DNA from: Rhodobacteraceae bacterium (ex Bugula neritina AB1)
Lineage (GTDB): Bacteria > Pseudomonadota > Alphaproteobacteria > Rhodobacterales > Rhodobacteraceae
Length of the DNA stretch: 64,000 nucleotides
Assembly: GCA_001730095.1 (NCBI GenBank)
Contig: MDLF01000096.1
Location: forward strand, 62,001-126,000
Reading direction: 5' to 3'
The position numbers and the translations under genes are program-made. The notes under the pieces were generated by a model. The model made no database searches. It was not told where the DNA came from and saw nothing but the letters and a program-made list of their open reading frames with translations. Below are positions 16,737-26,524 of this stretch, one piece after another. How positions within the stretch are numbered: position 1 is the first letter of the stretch; the number at the start of each line of letters is the position of its first letter.

Positions 16737-18191
16737 ATGCGCTTTTTGCGTCAAAGTATGATGGGGCTTTTCCTGGCGTCGCTGACGGCGGCCCTGTTGC
16801 TTTATGCAGGGCATCTGATTTTTGGAGCAATCGACGCGCAGCTGAATGCCGAACGCAAAGTGCCGCCCGTGCGCGAGCGGGTCTATGCTGTGAATGTTGT
16901 GACCGCTGAATTGCAGACGGTGGCACCAGAACTCACAGCCTTTGGCCGCGTCGAAAGCCGTCGCACGCTGGAACTGCGTACAGCTGCTGGCGGCAGGATA
17001 GTGCAGCTTTCGGAGGACTTCGAAGAAGGCGGGGCAGTCCGGGCCGGTGAAGTGCTCGTGCAAATCGATCCGGCGGATGCGCAGGCTGCGCTGGACCGCG
17101 CCGAGGCCGATATGATGGACGCCCGCGCCGAGGAACGCGATGCGGGCCGGGCGCTGATCCTTGTACAGGACGAACTTCAAGCGACCCAGGATCAGGCGCA
17201 GCTGCGTGAACGTGCTTTTCAGCGGCAAGTGGACTTGCAGGAACGCGGTGTCGGGACCGCAGCCACTGTGGAAACCGCCGAACTGGCTGCGGTGCAGGCC
17301 CGTCAGACTGTAATTTCGCGCCGTCAGGCGGTCAGCCAGGCAGCGGCGCGCACGGATCAGGCCGCCACCCGGGTAGCACGGGCGCAGATTGCGCTGGATG
17401 AAGCGCGCCGCGACCTGGACGATACCACTATCACGGCGGGATTCGACGGTATCCTGCAATCAGTGAGCCTGGTGCAGGGTCGGCTCGTGTCCGCCAATGA
17501 AAAACTTGCGGATTTGGTTGACCCGGGATTGCTGGAGGTCGCGTTCCGTGTTTCCACCGCGCAATATGCCCGGCTCCTTGATGGGGACGGCCGTCTGTTG
17601 GAAGCCCCCGTACGTGTGCGGCTGGATGCGGCTGGCGCCGGGCTCAGTGCTGAGGGCCGGGTTTCGCGGGCCAGCGGCGCTGCGGGTGACGGGCAGACCG
17701 GACGTTTGGTCTATGCCAGTCTCGGCCTGGCTCCGGGATTCAAACCAGAGGATTTCGTAACCGTCCATGTGACAGAGCCAGAGGTCCGCGCGGTCGCACG
17801 GGTGCCTGCCTCTGCTCTGGGCGTTGACAGCACTGTGCTGTTGCTGGACGGGAAAGACCGGTTGGAGACGCTTCCTGTCGAGCTGGTGCGGCGCCAGGGC
17901 GAAGATGTTCTGATCCGTGGCTTCGGTTTGGAAGGACGTGAAGTTGTGACTGGTCGCACGCCTTTGCTTGGCGCAGGCATCAAAGTGCGCCCACTGCGCC
18001 AGGGGGCTGAGGCGCAGGTCCTGCCTGAGTTGATCGAACTGACGTCGGAACGCCGTGCCCGGCTGATGGCGCTGGTTGAGGGTAACAGCCGGATGCCCAC
18101 TGAGATGAAAGCCAAAATGCTGCAGCAGCTTGCTGAAGCCAAAGTGCCTGCACGACTTGTCAGCCGGATCGAATCCCGGATGGGAGGCTAA
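16737..18191 (+). CDS. RND efflux periplasmic adaptor (HlyD/MFP family)
   Basis: A 484-residue membrane-fusion protein. I start at MRFLRQSMMG, which has GGAAGGAAGAG just upstream. One N-terminal membrane helix (about 9-29) is followed by the lipoyl-like half motifs GRIVQLSEDFEEGGAVRAGE and DDTTITAGFDGILQSVSLVQG flanking a coiled-coil hairpin (about 105-220), then the beta-barrel domain. It should bridge the inner-membrane pump encoded 5 bases downstream and an outer-membrane channel, which is not encoded here. Confidence 0.93.
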   Translation: MRFLRQSMMGLFLASLTAALLLYAGHLIFGAIDAQLNAERKVPPVRERVYAVNVVTAELQTVAPELTAFGRVESRRTLELRTAAGGRIVQLSEDFEEGGAVRAGEVLVQIDPADAQAALDRAEADMMDARAEERDAGRALILVQDELQATQDQAQLRERAFQRQVDLQERGVGTAATVETAELAAVQARQTVISRRQAVSQAAARTDQAATRVARAQIALDEARRDLDDTTITAGFDGILQSVSLVQGRLVSANEKLADLVDPGLLEVAFRVSTAQYARLLDGDGRLLEAPVRVRLDAAGAGLSAEGRVSRASGAAGDGQTGRLVYASLGLAPGFKPEDFVTVHVTEPEVRAVARVPASALGVDSTVLLLDGKDRLETLPVELVRRQGEDVLIRGFGLEGREVVTGRTPLLGAGIKVRPLRQGAEAQVLPELIELTSERRARLMALVEGNSRMPTEMKAKMLQQLAEAKVPARLVSRIESRMGG

Positions 18192-18196
18192 AGCAC

Positions 18197-21100
18197 ATGG
18201 CGCGCAAGCTACCCAGGCCGGCCCGCGGGCTGTTCAGCTATTTCACCCGCCATCGTACTGCGGCCAATCTTCTGCTGCTGATCATGCTGGTGCTGGGCGC
18301 GGCGGCGATGCCCAACATGCGCGCGCAGTTCTTTCCTGATGTGATCGTCGAGCGCGTCACAGTATCTGTCGAATGGGACGGTGCCGGCCCCGAGGATGTG
18401 GACAGCGCCATCGTACAGGTTCTGGAACCTGCTTTGCTGGCCGTGGACGGCGTAGAGGAAACCTCTTCCATTTCGCGCGAAGGGCAGGCCACCCTGACGC
18501 TGGAATTCGAGCCTGGCTCCGACATGGGCCAGGCCACCGACGATGTGCAGACCACAGTGGATGGCATCACAACCCTGCCGGAGGAAGCTGAAGAGCCGGA
18601 AGTGCGGCGTGGGGCCTGGCGGGACCGGGTGACGGATGTGGTGATCTCCGGTCCTGTAGGGGCAGGGCAACTGGGCCTCTTTGCGGATGAGCTGGTTGCG
18701 CGCCTGTTTGAAGCCGGTGTCACGCGCACCACAATCCGCGGCGTAGCAGCGCCCGAAACCATTGTCGAAGTGCCAACTGCCAAGCTGATTACTCATGACA
18801 TCACCATGCAGGAGATTGCCGAGGCGATAGCTGCAGAGGTTGATGCCGATCCTGCCGGCGATGTGGCCGGCGCCAATGCGCGGGTGCGCACCGGCAGCGA
18901 GAAACGCAAACCGGATGAATTGGCTGCCATTGTCCTGCGCACCAATGCCGACGGTTCGGTGCTGACCATCGCAGATGTGGCGCAGATCCGGGTCGAAGGC
19001 GTCGACCGTAACCGGTCTTACTTTGTCGATGACAACCCGGCGATGTCGATCCGGGTGGACCGGTCCGACCAAGGCAATGCCATCCGTTTGCAGGCGCAGG
19101 TTCAGGATGTCGTGGATGAGATGCAGGCCAGCCTGCCGCAAGGGGTGTCGGCAGAGCTGATCCGCACCCGGGCCCAGTCGATCACCAACCGGCTGGATAT
19201 TCTGATTGACAACGGCCTGATGGGTCTGGGCCTGGTGCTGTGCCTTCTGTTTCTGTTTCTGAACACCCGTATTGCCTTTTGGGTGGCGATGGGTATCCCG
19301 GCCTCGATGTTTGCCGCTGTTGCCCTTATGTATGCGGCAGGTATCACCATTAACATGGTTAGCCTGTTTGGCCTGATCATCACCCTGGGCATTGTGGTGG
19401 ATGACGCCATCGTGGTGGGTGAGCATGCCGATTTCCGGGTCCGGCGGCTGGGTGAAAGCCCGATCCAGGCCGCAGAGAACGCAGCCCGGCGCATGGCAAT
19501 GCCGGTCTTTGCCGCAACCCTTACGACCATCATCGCCTTCTTTGGCCTGACGCTGGTTGGCGGGCGGTTTGGTGAACTGATCCGCGACATCCCTTTCACC
19601 GTGATTGCGGTGCTGGCGGCCTCGCTGCTGGAATGCTTCCTGATATTGCCCAACCATATGGCCCATGCGCTGACCCATGCCCAGGCACGCCATTGGTATG
19701 ACTGGCCGAACCGGATGGTGAACCGCGGGTTCCGCTGGCTGCGCGACCATGCCTTCCGTCCGCTGATGGGCTGGATCGTGACTGCGCGCTACGCGGTGCT
19801 GGCTGGCGCGTTGGCAATCCTGGCCAGCCAGGCGGCCCTGTTCATCAATGGCGATGTGCAATGGCGCTTTTTCAATGCGCCCGAGCGCGGCTCGGTCACC
19901 GGCAATTTTGCCATGGTGGAGGGCGCCAGCCGCGCTGACACCATGAAGATGATGCAGGAAATGCAGCGCGCAGCTGAGGCGCTGGGCGCCGAATACGAAG
20001 ACCGCTATGGCCGCAACCCGCTGGATTTCGTGATCGCCGAAATCGGCGGCAATGCTGGCCGCGGCCTCAGCGGAGTAGAGGCAAAGGATACGGATCTTCT
20101 GGGCGGCATTTCCATCGAACTGATCGACGCCGATCTGCGCCCCTATTCCAGTTTCGCCTTTGTGGCGGAGCTGCAGCAGCGGGTGGCGCGTCACCCGATG
20201 GCAGAGACAGTTTCCTTCCGCAGCTGGCGGTCAGGCCCTGGCGGTGATGCATTGGATGTCCAATTCTCAGGCCCCAGCGTGCAGGTGCTGAAAGATGCCT
20301 CCGAAGACCTGAAAACCGCATTGCTGCGGTTCCCCGAAGTCTCAGCGGTTGAGGATAATCTTGCCTACGACAAGGAGGAAGTGATCCTCGACCTTACTCC
20401 TCAGGGGCAGGCGCTGAACTTCACCATTGGCAGCCTGGGACAGGCGCTGCGGGCACGGCTTAATGGTATCGAGGCCGCGACCTACCCCGATGGTCCGCGC
20501 AGTGCCACGATCCGGGTGGAGCTGCCGGAAAATGAACTGACTGCGGACTTTCTGGAACGCACCCTGTTGCGGGCGCCCAGCGGCATTTATGTGCCGCTTG
20601 CGGATATTGTGTTCGTCACCCAGCGCACCGGCTTTTCAACTGTGCGGCGTGAAAACGGTATCAGGGTGATCAGCGTGACCGGGGATATCTCAGAGGACGA
20701 CCCCGCCCGCGCCGAAGCCGTCACTCAGGCGCTTCAGAACGAAATACTGCCAAAAATCGCCAGCGAACGGCAGGTGGAATGGCGCCTGTCCGGGCTGGCA
20801 GAGCAGGAGCAGACCTTTCTGCAGGAAGCAGGCGCAGGGCTGATCCTCTGCCTCACCGGGGTTTACCTTGTGCTGTCCTGGATATTCGCCAGCTGGACGC
20901 GACCGCTGGTGGTGATGGCAATCATCCCCTTCGGCCTGGTCGGGACCATCTGGGGTCACTACGTGTGGGAGGTGCCGCTCTCCATGTTCACCGTGGTGGG
21001 GCTCTTGGGAATGACCGGGATCATCATCAACGATTCTATCGTCCTGGTGACCACTATCGATCAATATGCGCAGGATCGCGGGTTGATCCCGTCGATCATC

Positions 21101-21592
21101 GACGCGGCGGCAGACCGGCTGCGACCGGTGATGCTGACCACGATGACCACTGTATTGGGCCTGGCGCCGCTGCTGTTTGAACGCTCGCAGCAGGCGCAGT
21201 TTCTGAAACCTACGGTGATCACGCTGGTTTACGGTTTGGGGTTCGGGATGTTCCTGGTGTTGTTGGTGGTGCCTGCGCTGATCGCCATGCAGCGCGATCT
21301 CTCGCGGCCGCTGGCTTCGCTGCGCCGGGCATTGCAGCAAGGGGCAGGGCGGCTGCGCTGGCTGGTGTTGGGCGCGTCTCTGGCGCAGCTGGGCTGGCTT
21401 ATGATGACGCTGCTATGGGCCATGGCCACCGGCGCGCTGCACCCGGCGTTGCGGTTGGTCCCGACGCTGGCTGCGATGGAGCCTGTCCGTGCCGGGCTTC
21501 TGGCCTTTGCCGTCGGGGCGCTGCTGCTGGCGGTGCTGTCCTATGCGGCAGGCGGATTGACTTACCGGCTCAATGCCCGCCAGCGTGCCTGA
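18197..21592 (+). CDS. RND-family efflux transporter, inner-membrane pump
   Basis: A 1131-residue AcrB/MdtB-type permease with about twelve helices in two halves. Hallmarks are FFPDVIVERVTVSVEWDGAG, the first-half GLIITLGIVVDDAIVVGEH with the helix-4 aspartate pair, and the second-half GLLGMTGIIINDSIVLV. The C-terminus carries an extra pair of hydrophobic helices. It forms an operon with its adaptor. The last 31 bases overlap the convergent Nudix gene. The substrate is unknown, and no TolC-type gene is close. Confidence 0.95.
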   Translation: MARKLPRPARGLFSYFTRHRTAANLLLLIMLVLGAAAMPNMRAQFFPDVIVERVTVSVEWDGAGPEDVDSAIVQVLEPALLAVDGVEETSSISREGQATLTLEFEPGSDMGQATDDVQTTVDGITTLPEEAEEPEVRRGAWRDRVTDVVISGPVGAGQLGLFADELVARLFEAGVTRTTIRGVAAPETIVEVPTAKLITHDITMQEIAEAIAAEVDADPAGDVAGANARVRTGSEKRKPDELAAIVLRTNADGSVLTIADVAQIRVEGVDRNRSYFVDDNPAMSIRVDRSDQGNAIRLQAQVQDVVDEMQASLPQGVSAELIRTRAQSITNRLDILIDNGLMGLGLVLCLLFLFLNTRIAFWVAMGIPASMFAAVALMYAAGITINMVSLFGLIITLGIVVDDAIVVGEHADFRVRRLGESPIQAAENAARRMAMPVFAATLTTIIAFFGLTLVGGRFGELIRDIPFTVIAVLAASLLECFLILPNHMAHALTHAQARHWYDWPNRMVNRGFRWLRDHAFRPLMGWIVTARYAVLAGALAILASQAALFINGDVQWRFFNAPERGSVTGNFAMVEGASRADTMKMMQEMQRAAEALGAEYEDRYGRNPLDFVIAEIGGNAGRGLSGVEAKDTDLLGGISIELIDADLRPYSSFAFVAELQQRVARHPMAETVSFRSWRSGPGGDALDVQFSGPSVQVLKDASEDLKTALLRFPEVSAVEDNLAYDKEEVILDLTPQGQALNFTIGSLGQALRARLNGIEAATYPDGPRSATIRVELPENELTADFLERTLLRAPSGIYVPLADIVFVTQRTGFSTVRRENGIRVISVTGDISEDDPARAEAVTQALQNEILPKIASERQVEWRLSGLAEQEQTFLQEAGAGLILCLTGVYLVLSWIFASWTRPLVVMAIIPFGLVGTIWGHYVWEVPLSMFTVVGLLGMTGIIINDSIVLVTTIDQYAQDRGLIPSIIDAAADRLRPVMLTTMTTVLGLAPLLFERSQQAQFLKPTVITLVYGLGFGMFLVLLVVPALIAMQRDLSRPLASLRRALQQGAGRLRWLVLGASLAQLGWLMMTLLWAMATGALHPALRLVPTLAAMEPVRAGLLAFAVGALLLAVLSYAAGGLTYRLNARQRA

Positions 21593-22023
21593 GCCAGCCG
21601 GGCCACTTCGCCCACCTGATCCAGCAGCTGCAAGCCGCGGGATTCGATTTCTGCAACCGGCACCCATTCGGCCTGCTCAGCGTCATCAGCGGGCACCGGT
21701 TCGCCGCCTTGGTGCTCGCATAGAACCACTGTCAGCAAGTACTGGCGCTGTACTGCTTCGGTTGCATCGCGGGAAATCACATCCACATTGGTGAGATACT
21801 CAAGAGGTGTGGCGGCAACCCCGGTCTCTTCCATCAGTTCGCGGGCGGCGGCCTGCATCGCGGTTTCGCCCATTTCCACATGGCCGCCGGGAAACCCCCA
21901 CCAGCCCGCCTTCGGTTCCTTGCCGCGCTGCACCAAGATAACGTGATCCTGGCCACCGAAATGGCGGCAGACCACGGCAATTGTGCCCAGAACCGGGCGG
22001 GCAGGGCTGTCAGCTGTTCTCAT
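21562..22023 (-). CDS. Nudix hydrolase
   Basis: A 153-residue Nudix protein. The Nudix box lies near residues 44-66 (starting GGHVEMGETA and continuing to REL, MEET, GV) with the metal-binding REL..EE core complete. Enzymes of this type hydrolyse nucleoside diphosphates linked to another moiety; the substrate here is unknown. The gene overlaps the end of the RND pump tail-to-tail by 31 bases, and its start overlaps the preceding gene's stop by 4 bases, so it is coupled to the DsbD-N-like gene. Confidence 0.9.
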   Translation of the reverse strand: MRTADSPARPVLGTIAVVCRHFGGQDHVILVQRGKEPKAGWWGFPGGHVEMGETAMQAAARELMEETGVAATPLEYLTNVDVISRDATEAVQRQYLLTVVLCEHQGGEPVPADDAEQAEWVPVAEIESRGLQLLDQVGEVARLAQARWRALSR

Positions 22024-22841
22024 CCGGCGCTGCAGCCGCGAATGTCTACTGCGTGGTTCTGTCCCAGAACGGTGATCCGCAGCTGCGAGCGATCAATGGC
22101 GTAAGGCTGGCTGTCGGCGGGCAGAAACTCGGTCTCGGCGATCAGTTGGCCGCCCTCGCGCCGGGTGACGGTTTCACCGGCGAACAGCCTCGGGTTGCCG
22201 GGTTCAATCACTGCAATCTCCTCGCCGCCGGCTGAAGGCATCGAGATACGGGCTGTGACCGTCATGCCGTACTGAGACGGCCGCAGGCTGCAGACGGCTT
22301 TGCGCACGCCGGCTTCCCTGGCCGACCAGGGGCGGCTTGCCATCGCGGCGGCAATTGCCGGATTGCGGCCCGCGCTGCTGTCCAGTTGGTGATCAAAGGA
22401 AAGCTCGGCCGGAACGCAGACATCTTTGCACACCCCCAGCTGCATCCGCCCCTTCAGGCGCACGGGCTTGCCGGGCGTTTCTGGCGTGATTTCCACTGGC
22501 AGCACCAGCTGGTCATGATAGCCGATGGTGCGGTAGCCGGATGTCAGGAACACCTCCGGTGACGGCCAGGTGATCGACAACCTGCCGATGTTCCGGGCGC
22601 CGCGCCAGGAAAAACTGGGCGGAATGCCAGCATCGCCAGGCGTGCGCCAGTAGGTTTTCCAGCCGGGCTGCAGAGTGATCTTCAGGGCGCTCAATTGAGT
22701 TCCGCGCGGGGTCATGCCGCCGTCCAGCACTTCGACTTGAACGATATCGCCATCCGCAACGCCGGAAAGCGCCGGAGTTGCGGTTGCCAGGGTCAGCAGG
22801 GCCAAGGCGGCGGCTGCGGATTTGCTCAGCATCTGTTTCAT
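22020..22841 (-). CDS. Periplasmic DsbD N-terminal-domain-like protein
   Basis: About 273 residues with a signal peptide (ALALLTLATATPALSG) and a mature part with the immunoglobulin-like DsbD-alpha look: LQPGWKTYWRTPGDAGIPPSFSW, later MQLGVCKDVCVPAELSFD. The VCKDVC pair is where DsbD-alpha places its redox cysteines. It probably takes part in periplasmic thiol-disulfide traffic, but the transmembrane and thioredoxin parts of full DsbD are absent. Several ATG codons compete for the start (also 22853 and 22877) and none has a convincing ribosome site, so the N-terminus is uncertain. Confidence 0.8.
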   Translation of the reverse strand: MKQMLSKSAAAALALLTLATATPALSGVADGDIVQVEVLDGGMTPRGTQLSALKITLQPGWKTYWRTPGDAGIPPSFSWRGARNIGRLSITWPSPEVFLTSGYRTIGYHDQLVLPVEITPETPGKPVRLKGRMQLGVCKDVCVPAELSFDHQLDSSAGRNPAIAAAMASRPWSAREAGVRKAVCSLRPSQYGMTVTARISMPSAGGEEIAVIEPGNPRLFAGETVTRREGGQLIAETEFLPADSQPYAIDRSQLRITVLGQNHAVDIRGCSAG

Positions 22842-23020
22842 GCGGAAATACATGCGCCTGTCTGGCAGGTTTGCCAAGTCACGATCCGGTCATGGCCCGG
22901 CCATCTTGCTGTGTTTGCGGCAAATTTGCCGGAGCCAGGGCAATGTTGCGCGGATGCGCCCCTTGCGCGGCAAGCGGGTGCGCGTCATGGTGGGGGGAGG
23001 CAGCAGAAAGACGGAATTTC

Positions 23021-23578
23021 ATGGATCTGACTGGCAAGCTTTTGATTGCAATGCCTGGAATTGGCGATCCGCGGTTTGAGCATTCGGTAATTTTCCTGTG
23101 CTCGCACGGAGAGGAAGGCGCAATGGGCTTGATTATCAACAAGCCTGCTGACGGTGTTGAACTTGGCGATCTGCTGGAGCAGCTGGACATGGGCGGCGAG
23201 AACAGCGCGGCGTCCGCACTGCCAGTGCGCTTTGGCGGTCCGGTGGAGACGCAGCGCGGATTTGTGCTGCATTCGCCGGACTACGAATCGGATGTGAGTT
23301 CACTGAAAGTTCCAGGGGGCTTCTCGATGACCGCGACACTGGACATTCTGGAAGATATCGCCGGAGGGCAGGGGCCGGAACAGCTGCTGGTGCTTCTGGG
23401 GTACGCTGGCTGGGGGGCCGGGCAATTGGAGGCGGAGATCGCCATGAACGGCTGGCTGACAGCTGACGCCAGTCCGGAACTGGTATTCGGCCTCGCAGAT
23501 GACAGCAAATGGGGCGCGGCGTTGAAAACCCTGGGGGTTGATCCGCTGACGCTCTCGGCCAGCGCTGGTCACGCTTGA
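23021..23578 (+). CDS. YqgE/AlgH family protein
   Basis: A 185-residue DUF179 protein. Family marks are MDLTGKLLIAMPGIGDPRFE with HSVIFLCSHGEEGAMGLIIN, FGGPVETQRGFVLHS and LGYAGWGAGQLEAEI. YqgE/AlgH proteins are common but of unclear biochemical role. The start is fixed by alignment with the usual N-terminus and follows AAAGACGGAATTTC. It is transcribed divergently from the DsbD-N-like gene. A repeat element lies just after its stop. Confidence 0.92.
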   Translation: MDLTGKLLIAMPGIGDPRFEHSVIFLCSHGEEGAMGLIINKPADGVELGDLLEQLDMGGENSAASALPVRFGGPVETQRGFVLHSPDYESDVSSLKVPGGFSMTATLDILEDIAGGQGPEQLLVLLGYAGWGAGQLEAEIAMNGWLTADASPELVFGLADDSKWGAALKTLGVDPLTLSASAGHA

Positions 23579-23607
23579 ACGCAACCCGTGACCCAGAGCA
23601 GGGAAAG

Positions 23608-23704
23608 CTCCCGCGCGTTTTCTGATTATCAGAGATAATCCCAAAACCCTTGGGCCGGGCGCCCATCTGCGATGGGCGCGGCGCTGTTTGCAGCGTCCAG
23701 CGCC
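23608..23704 (+). repeat. Intergenic hairpin repeat, copy at the yqgE 3' side (module 1)
   Basis: The same order as the repeat after moaE: CTCCCGC (23608-23614), small hairpin GATTATC-aga-GATAATC (23624-23640), TTGGGC, then GCGCCCATC-tgc-GATGGGCGC (23659-23679). A further GGCGCTG / CAGCGCC pair follows. It fills the gap between the convergent yqgE and tsaC genes and touches the tsaC stop. Confidence 0.72.
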
Positions 23705-24675
23705 TAATCCCGGGGGGCGGCTGCGCGGCGCAGGCGGTCATTGATAGCTTCGCCGAGCCCGTGTTTCGGCACCGGTGCGACAGCGATTGGTTGTCCAATC
23801 GCATCGAGCTGGTGGAGATGGCCGAACAAGTTGGCGGCGGCTTCAGCCAGGTCACCGCTTTCAGACAGGTTCAGGTCGCATGTTCCGGGGCCAAAACCGA
23901 GAAACAGCTCATCGGTTTCTGGCGCCCCTGCATTCAGTCGCACTGGCGCGCCGGGGGCATAATGCGACAGCAGCTGGCCGGGTGCTGTCAGCGGGTCGTG
24001 CTTATCCCGTTGCGCCAGCTTGCGGCCCAGAACGGCCTCGATCTCCTCTGCGGCCAGTCCGCCGGGGCGCAGCAGCACCGGCGCTGGCTCTGGCCCTGCC
24101 AGTCCAATGCCCGCCAGTCCAATGATAGTGGACTCTAGCCCGACACCGCAGTGGCCGTCGTCGAGAATAGCGGCGATACGCCCGTCCAGACCCGCTTGCA
24201 CATGCTGCGCGGTTGTCGGGCTGATCTTGCCCGAGGGGTTGGCAGACGGCGCTGCCACCGGCCCGTCCAGCGCCTGCAGCAGCGCTTGGCCAGCCGGATG
24301 CGCAGGCACCCGCACACCCAGCGTATCCAGTCCGGCCGTGACCAGCGGCGATATTCCGTGCCCCGTCCGTAGCCGCAGCACCAGGGTCAGCGGTCCAGGC
24401 CAAAAAGCCGCTGCAAGCTGTTCTGCAACCTCGTTCCATTCCACATAGCGCCGGGCCGCCTCGGCCGAATGGACATGGGCAATCAGCGGATTGAACGATG
24501 GCCGCCCCTTGGCTGCGTAAATGGCCGCAACCGCTTCGCCTTGCCGGGCATCAGCCCCCAGGCCATAGACCGTCTCGGTCGGGAAGGACACCAGCTGTCC
24601 CGCCTGCAGAAGCTGTGCAGCGCGGGAAATGCCGCTTGCCGTTGCGGCGAGAATTTCAGTGTTCTGCTGGGGCAT
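23704..24675 (-). CDS. tsaC: L-threonylcarbamoyladenylate synthase (TsaC/Sua5 type)
   Basis: A 323-residue long-form Sua5/YrdC protein that makes the threonylcarbamoyl-AMP used for t6A37 of tRNA. The N-terminal YrdC domain shows LVSFPTETVYGLGADA, KGRPSFNPLIAHV and VAAPSANPSGKISPT; the C-terminal Sua5 domain (about 220-323) carries LLSHYAPGAPVRL. The length separates it from the short bacterial TsaC form of about 190 residues. Confidence 0.93.
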   Translation of the reverse strand: MPQQNTEILAATASGISRAAQLLQAGQLVSFPTETVYGLGADARQGEAVAAIYAAKGRPSFNPLIAHVHSAEAARRYVEWNEVAEQLAAAFWPGPLTLVLRLRTGHGISPLVTAGLDTLGVRVPAHPAGQALLQALDGPVAAPSANPSGKISPTTAQHVQAGLDGRIAAILDDGHCGVGLESTIIGLAGIGLAGPEPAPVLLRPGGLAAEEIEAVLGRKLAQRDKHDPLTAPGQLLSHYAPGAPVRLNAGAPETDELFLGFGPGTCDLNLSESGDLAEAAANLFGHLHQLDAIGQPIAVAPVPKHGLGEAINDRLRRAAAPRD

Positions 24676-24816
24676 TTAGGGTGACGCGGCGTTTTGGTTG
24701 ATTGAAAAAGCGGCCCGTTTAGGTAATCGGACAAGCCATAGACAATAATGGGCCTGCTCCGGGAAGCCAAGACTGCCCGTGCAGACACGCCCTGAAAAGC
24801 CCGTCAAAGGACTGCC

Positions 24817-26520
24817 ATGACCTTCCGCGCCCCTGTTTCCGAATATGAGTTTTTACTGAACAACGTAGTTGACTACGCTAGTATTCCGGCAACGGGCCGG
24901 TTTGCCGAGGCAACATATGACATGGTGAGCGCGGTCCTGAGCGAGGCGGGCAAGCTGTGCGACGGGGTTCTGGCGCCACTGCAGCGCAATGGCGACCTTC
25001 ATCCTGCGCATCTTGAAAATGGGGTGCTGCGCTCCTCGCCCGGATTTGACAGCGGCTATCAAGCCATTGCGGAGGGAGGCTGGGTCGGCATCAGCGCACC
25101 GCAGGAGCACGGCGGCATGGGGCTGCCGCAGACAGTTGCCATTGCCGTGAATGAGATGATGGCAGGGGCCTGTATGTCGCTGCATCTGGCACCACTGCTA
25201 AGCCAGGGCCAGATTGAAGCACTGGAGCACCACGCTTCAGATGCAATCAAAGAACTGTATCTGCCCAAGCTGATCTCTGGCGAATGGTCCGGGACCATGA
25301 ACCTGACTGAGCCTCAGGCAGGTTCGGACGTTGGCGCGCTTAGCTCCAAGGCGGTGGCGAACGGGGATGGCACCTATGCCGTCTCCGGCCAGAAAATCTT
25401 TATCTCCTGGGGCGACAACGATCTTTGCAGCAATGTCTGCCACCTGGTGCTGGCACGGCTGCCGGACGGGGTGCCGGGCACCAAGGGGATTTCGCTGTTT
25501 CTGGTTCCGAAATACCTGCCGGATGCGGAGGGCAATCCGGGCAAGGTCAATGACCTGAAGGTCGTCAGCCTGGAACATAAGATGGGCCTGCATGGCTCCC
25601 CCACTTGCGTCATGCAGTACGACGGTGCCACTGGCTGGCTGGTTGGGGCAGAGCACGGTGGCATGGCGGCGATGTTCACCATGATGAACAACGCCCGTCT
25701 GGGGGTTGGTGGCCAGGGTGTTGGCGCAGGCGAGGGCGCCTATCAGCACGCGCTGGCTTATGCGCTGGAGCGCAAGCAGGGACGTACCGCCAGCGGCTTC
25801 ATCGCTGACCATGCCGATGTGCGCCGGATGCTGATGGAGATGAAGGCAGACCTCTTTGCCTCCCGGGCGATCCTGCTGGCCTGTGCGCGCGCCATCGATA
25901 TGCAGACCGCCACTGGCGGGAAAGACTGGGCCGCCCGCGCGGCTTTTCTGACGCCGATTGCCAAGGCCTTTGGCACCGACACCGGCATCCGGGTTTCGGA
26001 AGCCGGGGTGCAGGTCTTTGGCGGTATGGGCTTTATCGAGGAATCCGGCGCCGCACAGTATTACCGGGACGTGCGTGTGACCTCGATCTACGAAGGCACC
26101 AATGGCATCCAGTCGATGGACTTGGTGGCGCGCAAGATGATGGATGGCGGCGAGATGGCCTTTGCCCTGCTTGATGAGGTGGAGGAGCAGGCCGAACGCG
26201 CCCGTGCCACGCATCCGAACATGGCCGAAGCCGTCTGGCAGGCCTGCGAGAGTCTGCGTGAGGCCACGGAATGGCTGGTGGCGCAGCAGGATATGCAGGA
26301 CCGGTTTGCCGGCTGTGTTCCCTACTTGCGTGCCTTCGCACGGGTGCTGGGCGGTCAGTACCATCTGGCCGCAGCAATGGCGGATCAGGGTGGCCCGCGT
26401 GAGAAACTTGCGCGTTTCTACATCACCCGGATGCTGCCGGAACACAGCGCGCTTCTGGCCCATGCACAGGCCGGCGCCGCGGGCGCCTTTGCGCTCAGCC
26501 TCGACGAACTGACAGGCTGA
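24817..26520 (+). CDS. Acyl-CoA dehydrogenase
   Basis: A 567-residue FAD-dependent acyl-CoA dehydrogenase of the longer class. Marks are MNLTEPQAGSDVGALSSKA (flavin/substrate loop), GQKIFISWGD, FGGMGFIEESGAAQYYRDVR and the ADH-typical SIYEGTNGIQ. In Roseobacters the DMSP-demethylation enzyme DmdC (methylmercaptopropionyl-CoA dehydrogenase) is of this length and style, but no dmdB or dmdD is adjacent, so only the general function is assigned. An MBL-fold hydrolase gene follows after 4 bases and is likely cotranscribed. Confidence 0.9.
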   Translation: MTFRAPVSEYEFLLNNVVDYASIPATGRFAEATYDMVSAVLSEAGKLCDGVLAPLQRNGDLHPAHLENGVLRSSPGFDSGYQAIAEGGWVGISAPQEHGGMGLPQTVAIAVNEMMAGACMSLHLAPLLSQGQIEALEHHASDAIKELYLPKLISGEWSGTMNLTEPQAGSDVGALSSKAVANGDGTYAVSGQKIFISWGDNDLCSNVCHLVLARLPDGVPGTKGISLFLVPKYLPDAEGNPGKVNDLKVVSLEHKMGLHGSPTCVMQYDGATGWLVGAEHGGMAAMFTMMNNARLGVGGQGVGAGEGAYQHALAYALERKQGRTASGFIADHADVRRMLMEMKADLFASRAILLACARAIDMQTATGGKDWAARAAFLTPIAKAFGTDTGIRVSEAGVQVFGGMGFIEESGAAQYYRDVRVTSIYEGTNGIQSMDLVARKMMDGGEMAFALLDEVEEQAERARATHPNMAEAVWQACESLREATEWLVAQQDMQDRFAGCVPYLRAFARVLGGQYHLAAAMADQGGPREKLARFYITRMLPEHSALLAHAQAGAAGAFALSLDELTG

Positions 26521-26524
26521 AACC

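Noticed and set aside
18209-20194. A 661-codon open frame on the minus strand across the RND pump gene
   Set aside because: It is antisense to a protein with clear RND motifs. Its own translation is His/Gln/Arg-rich without any family pattern, as expected of a GC-rich shadow frame.
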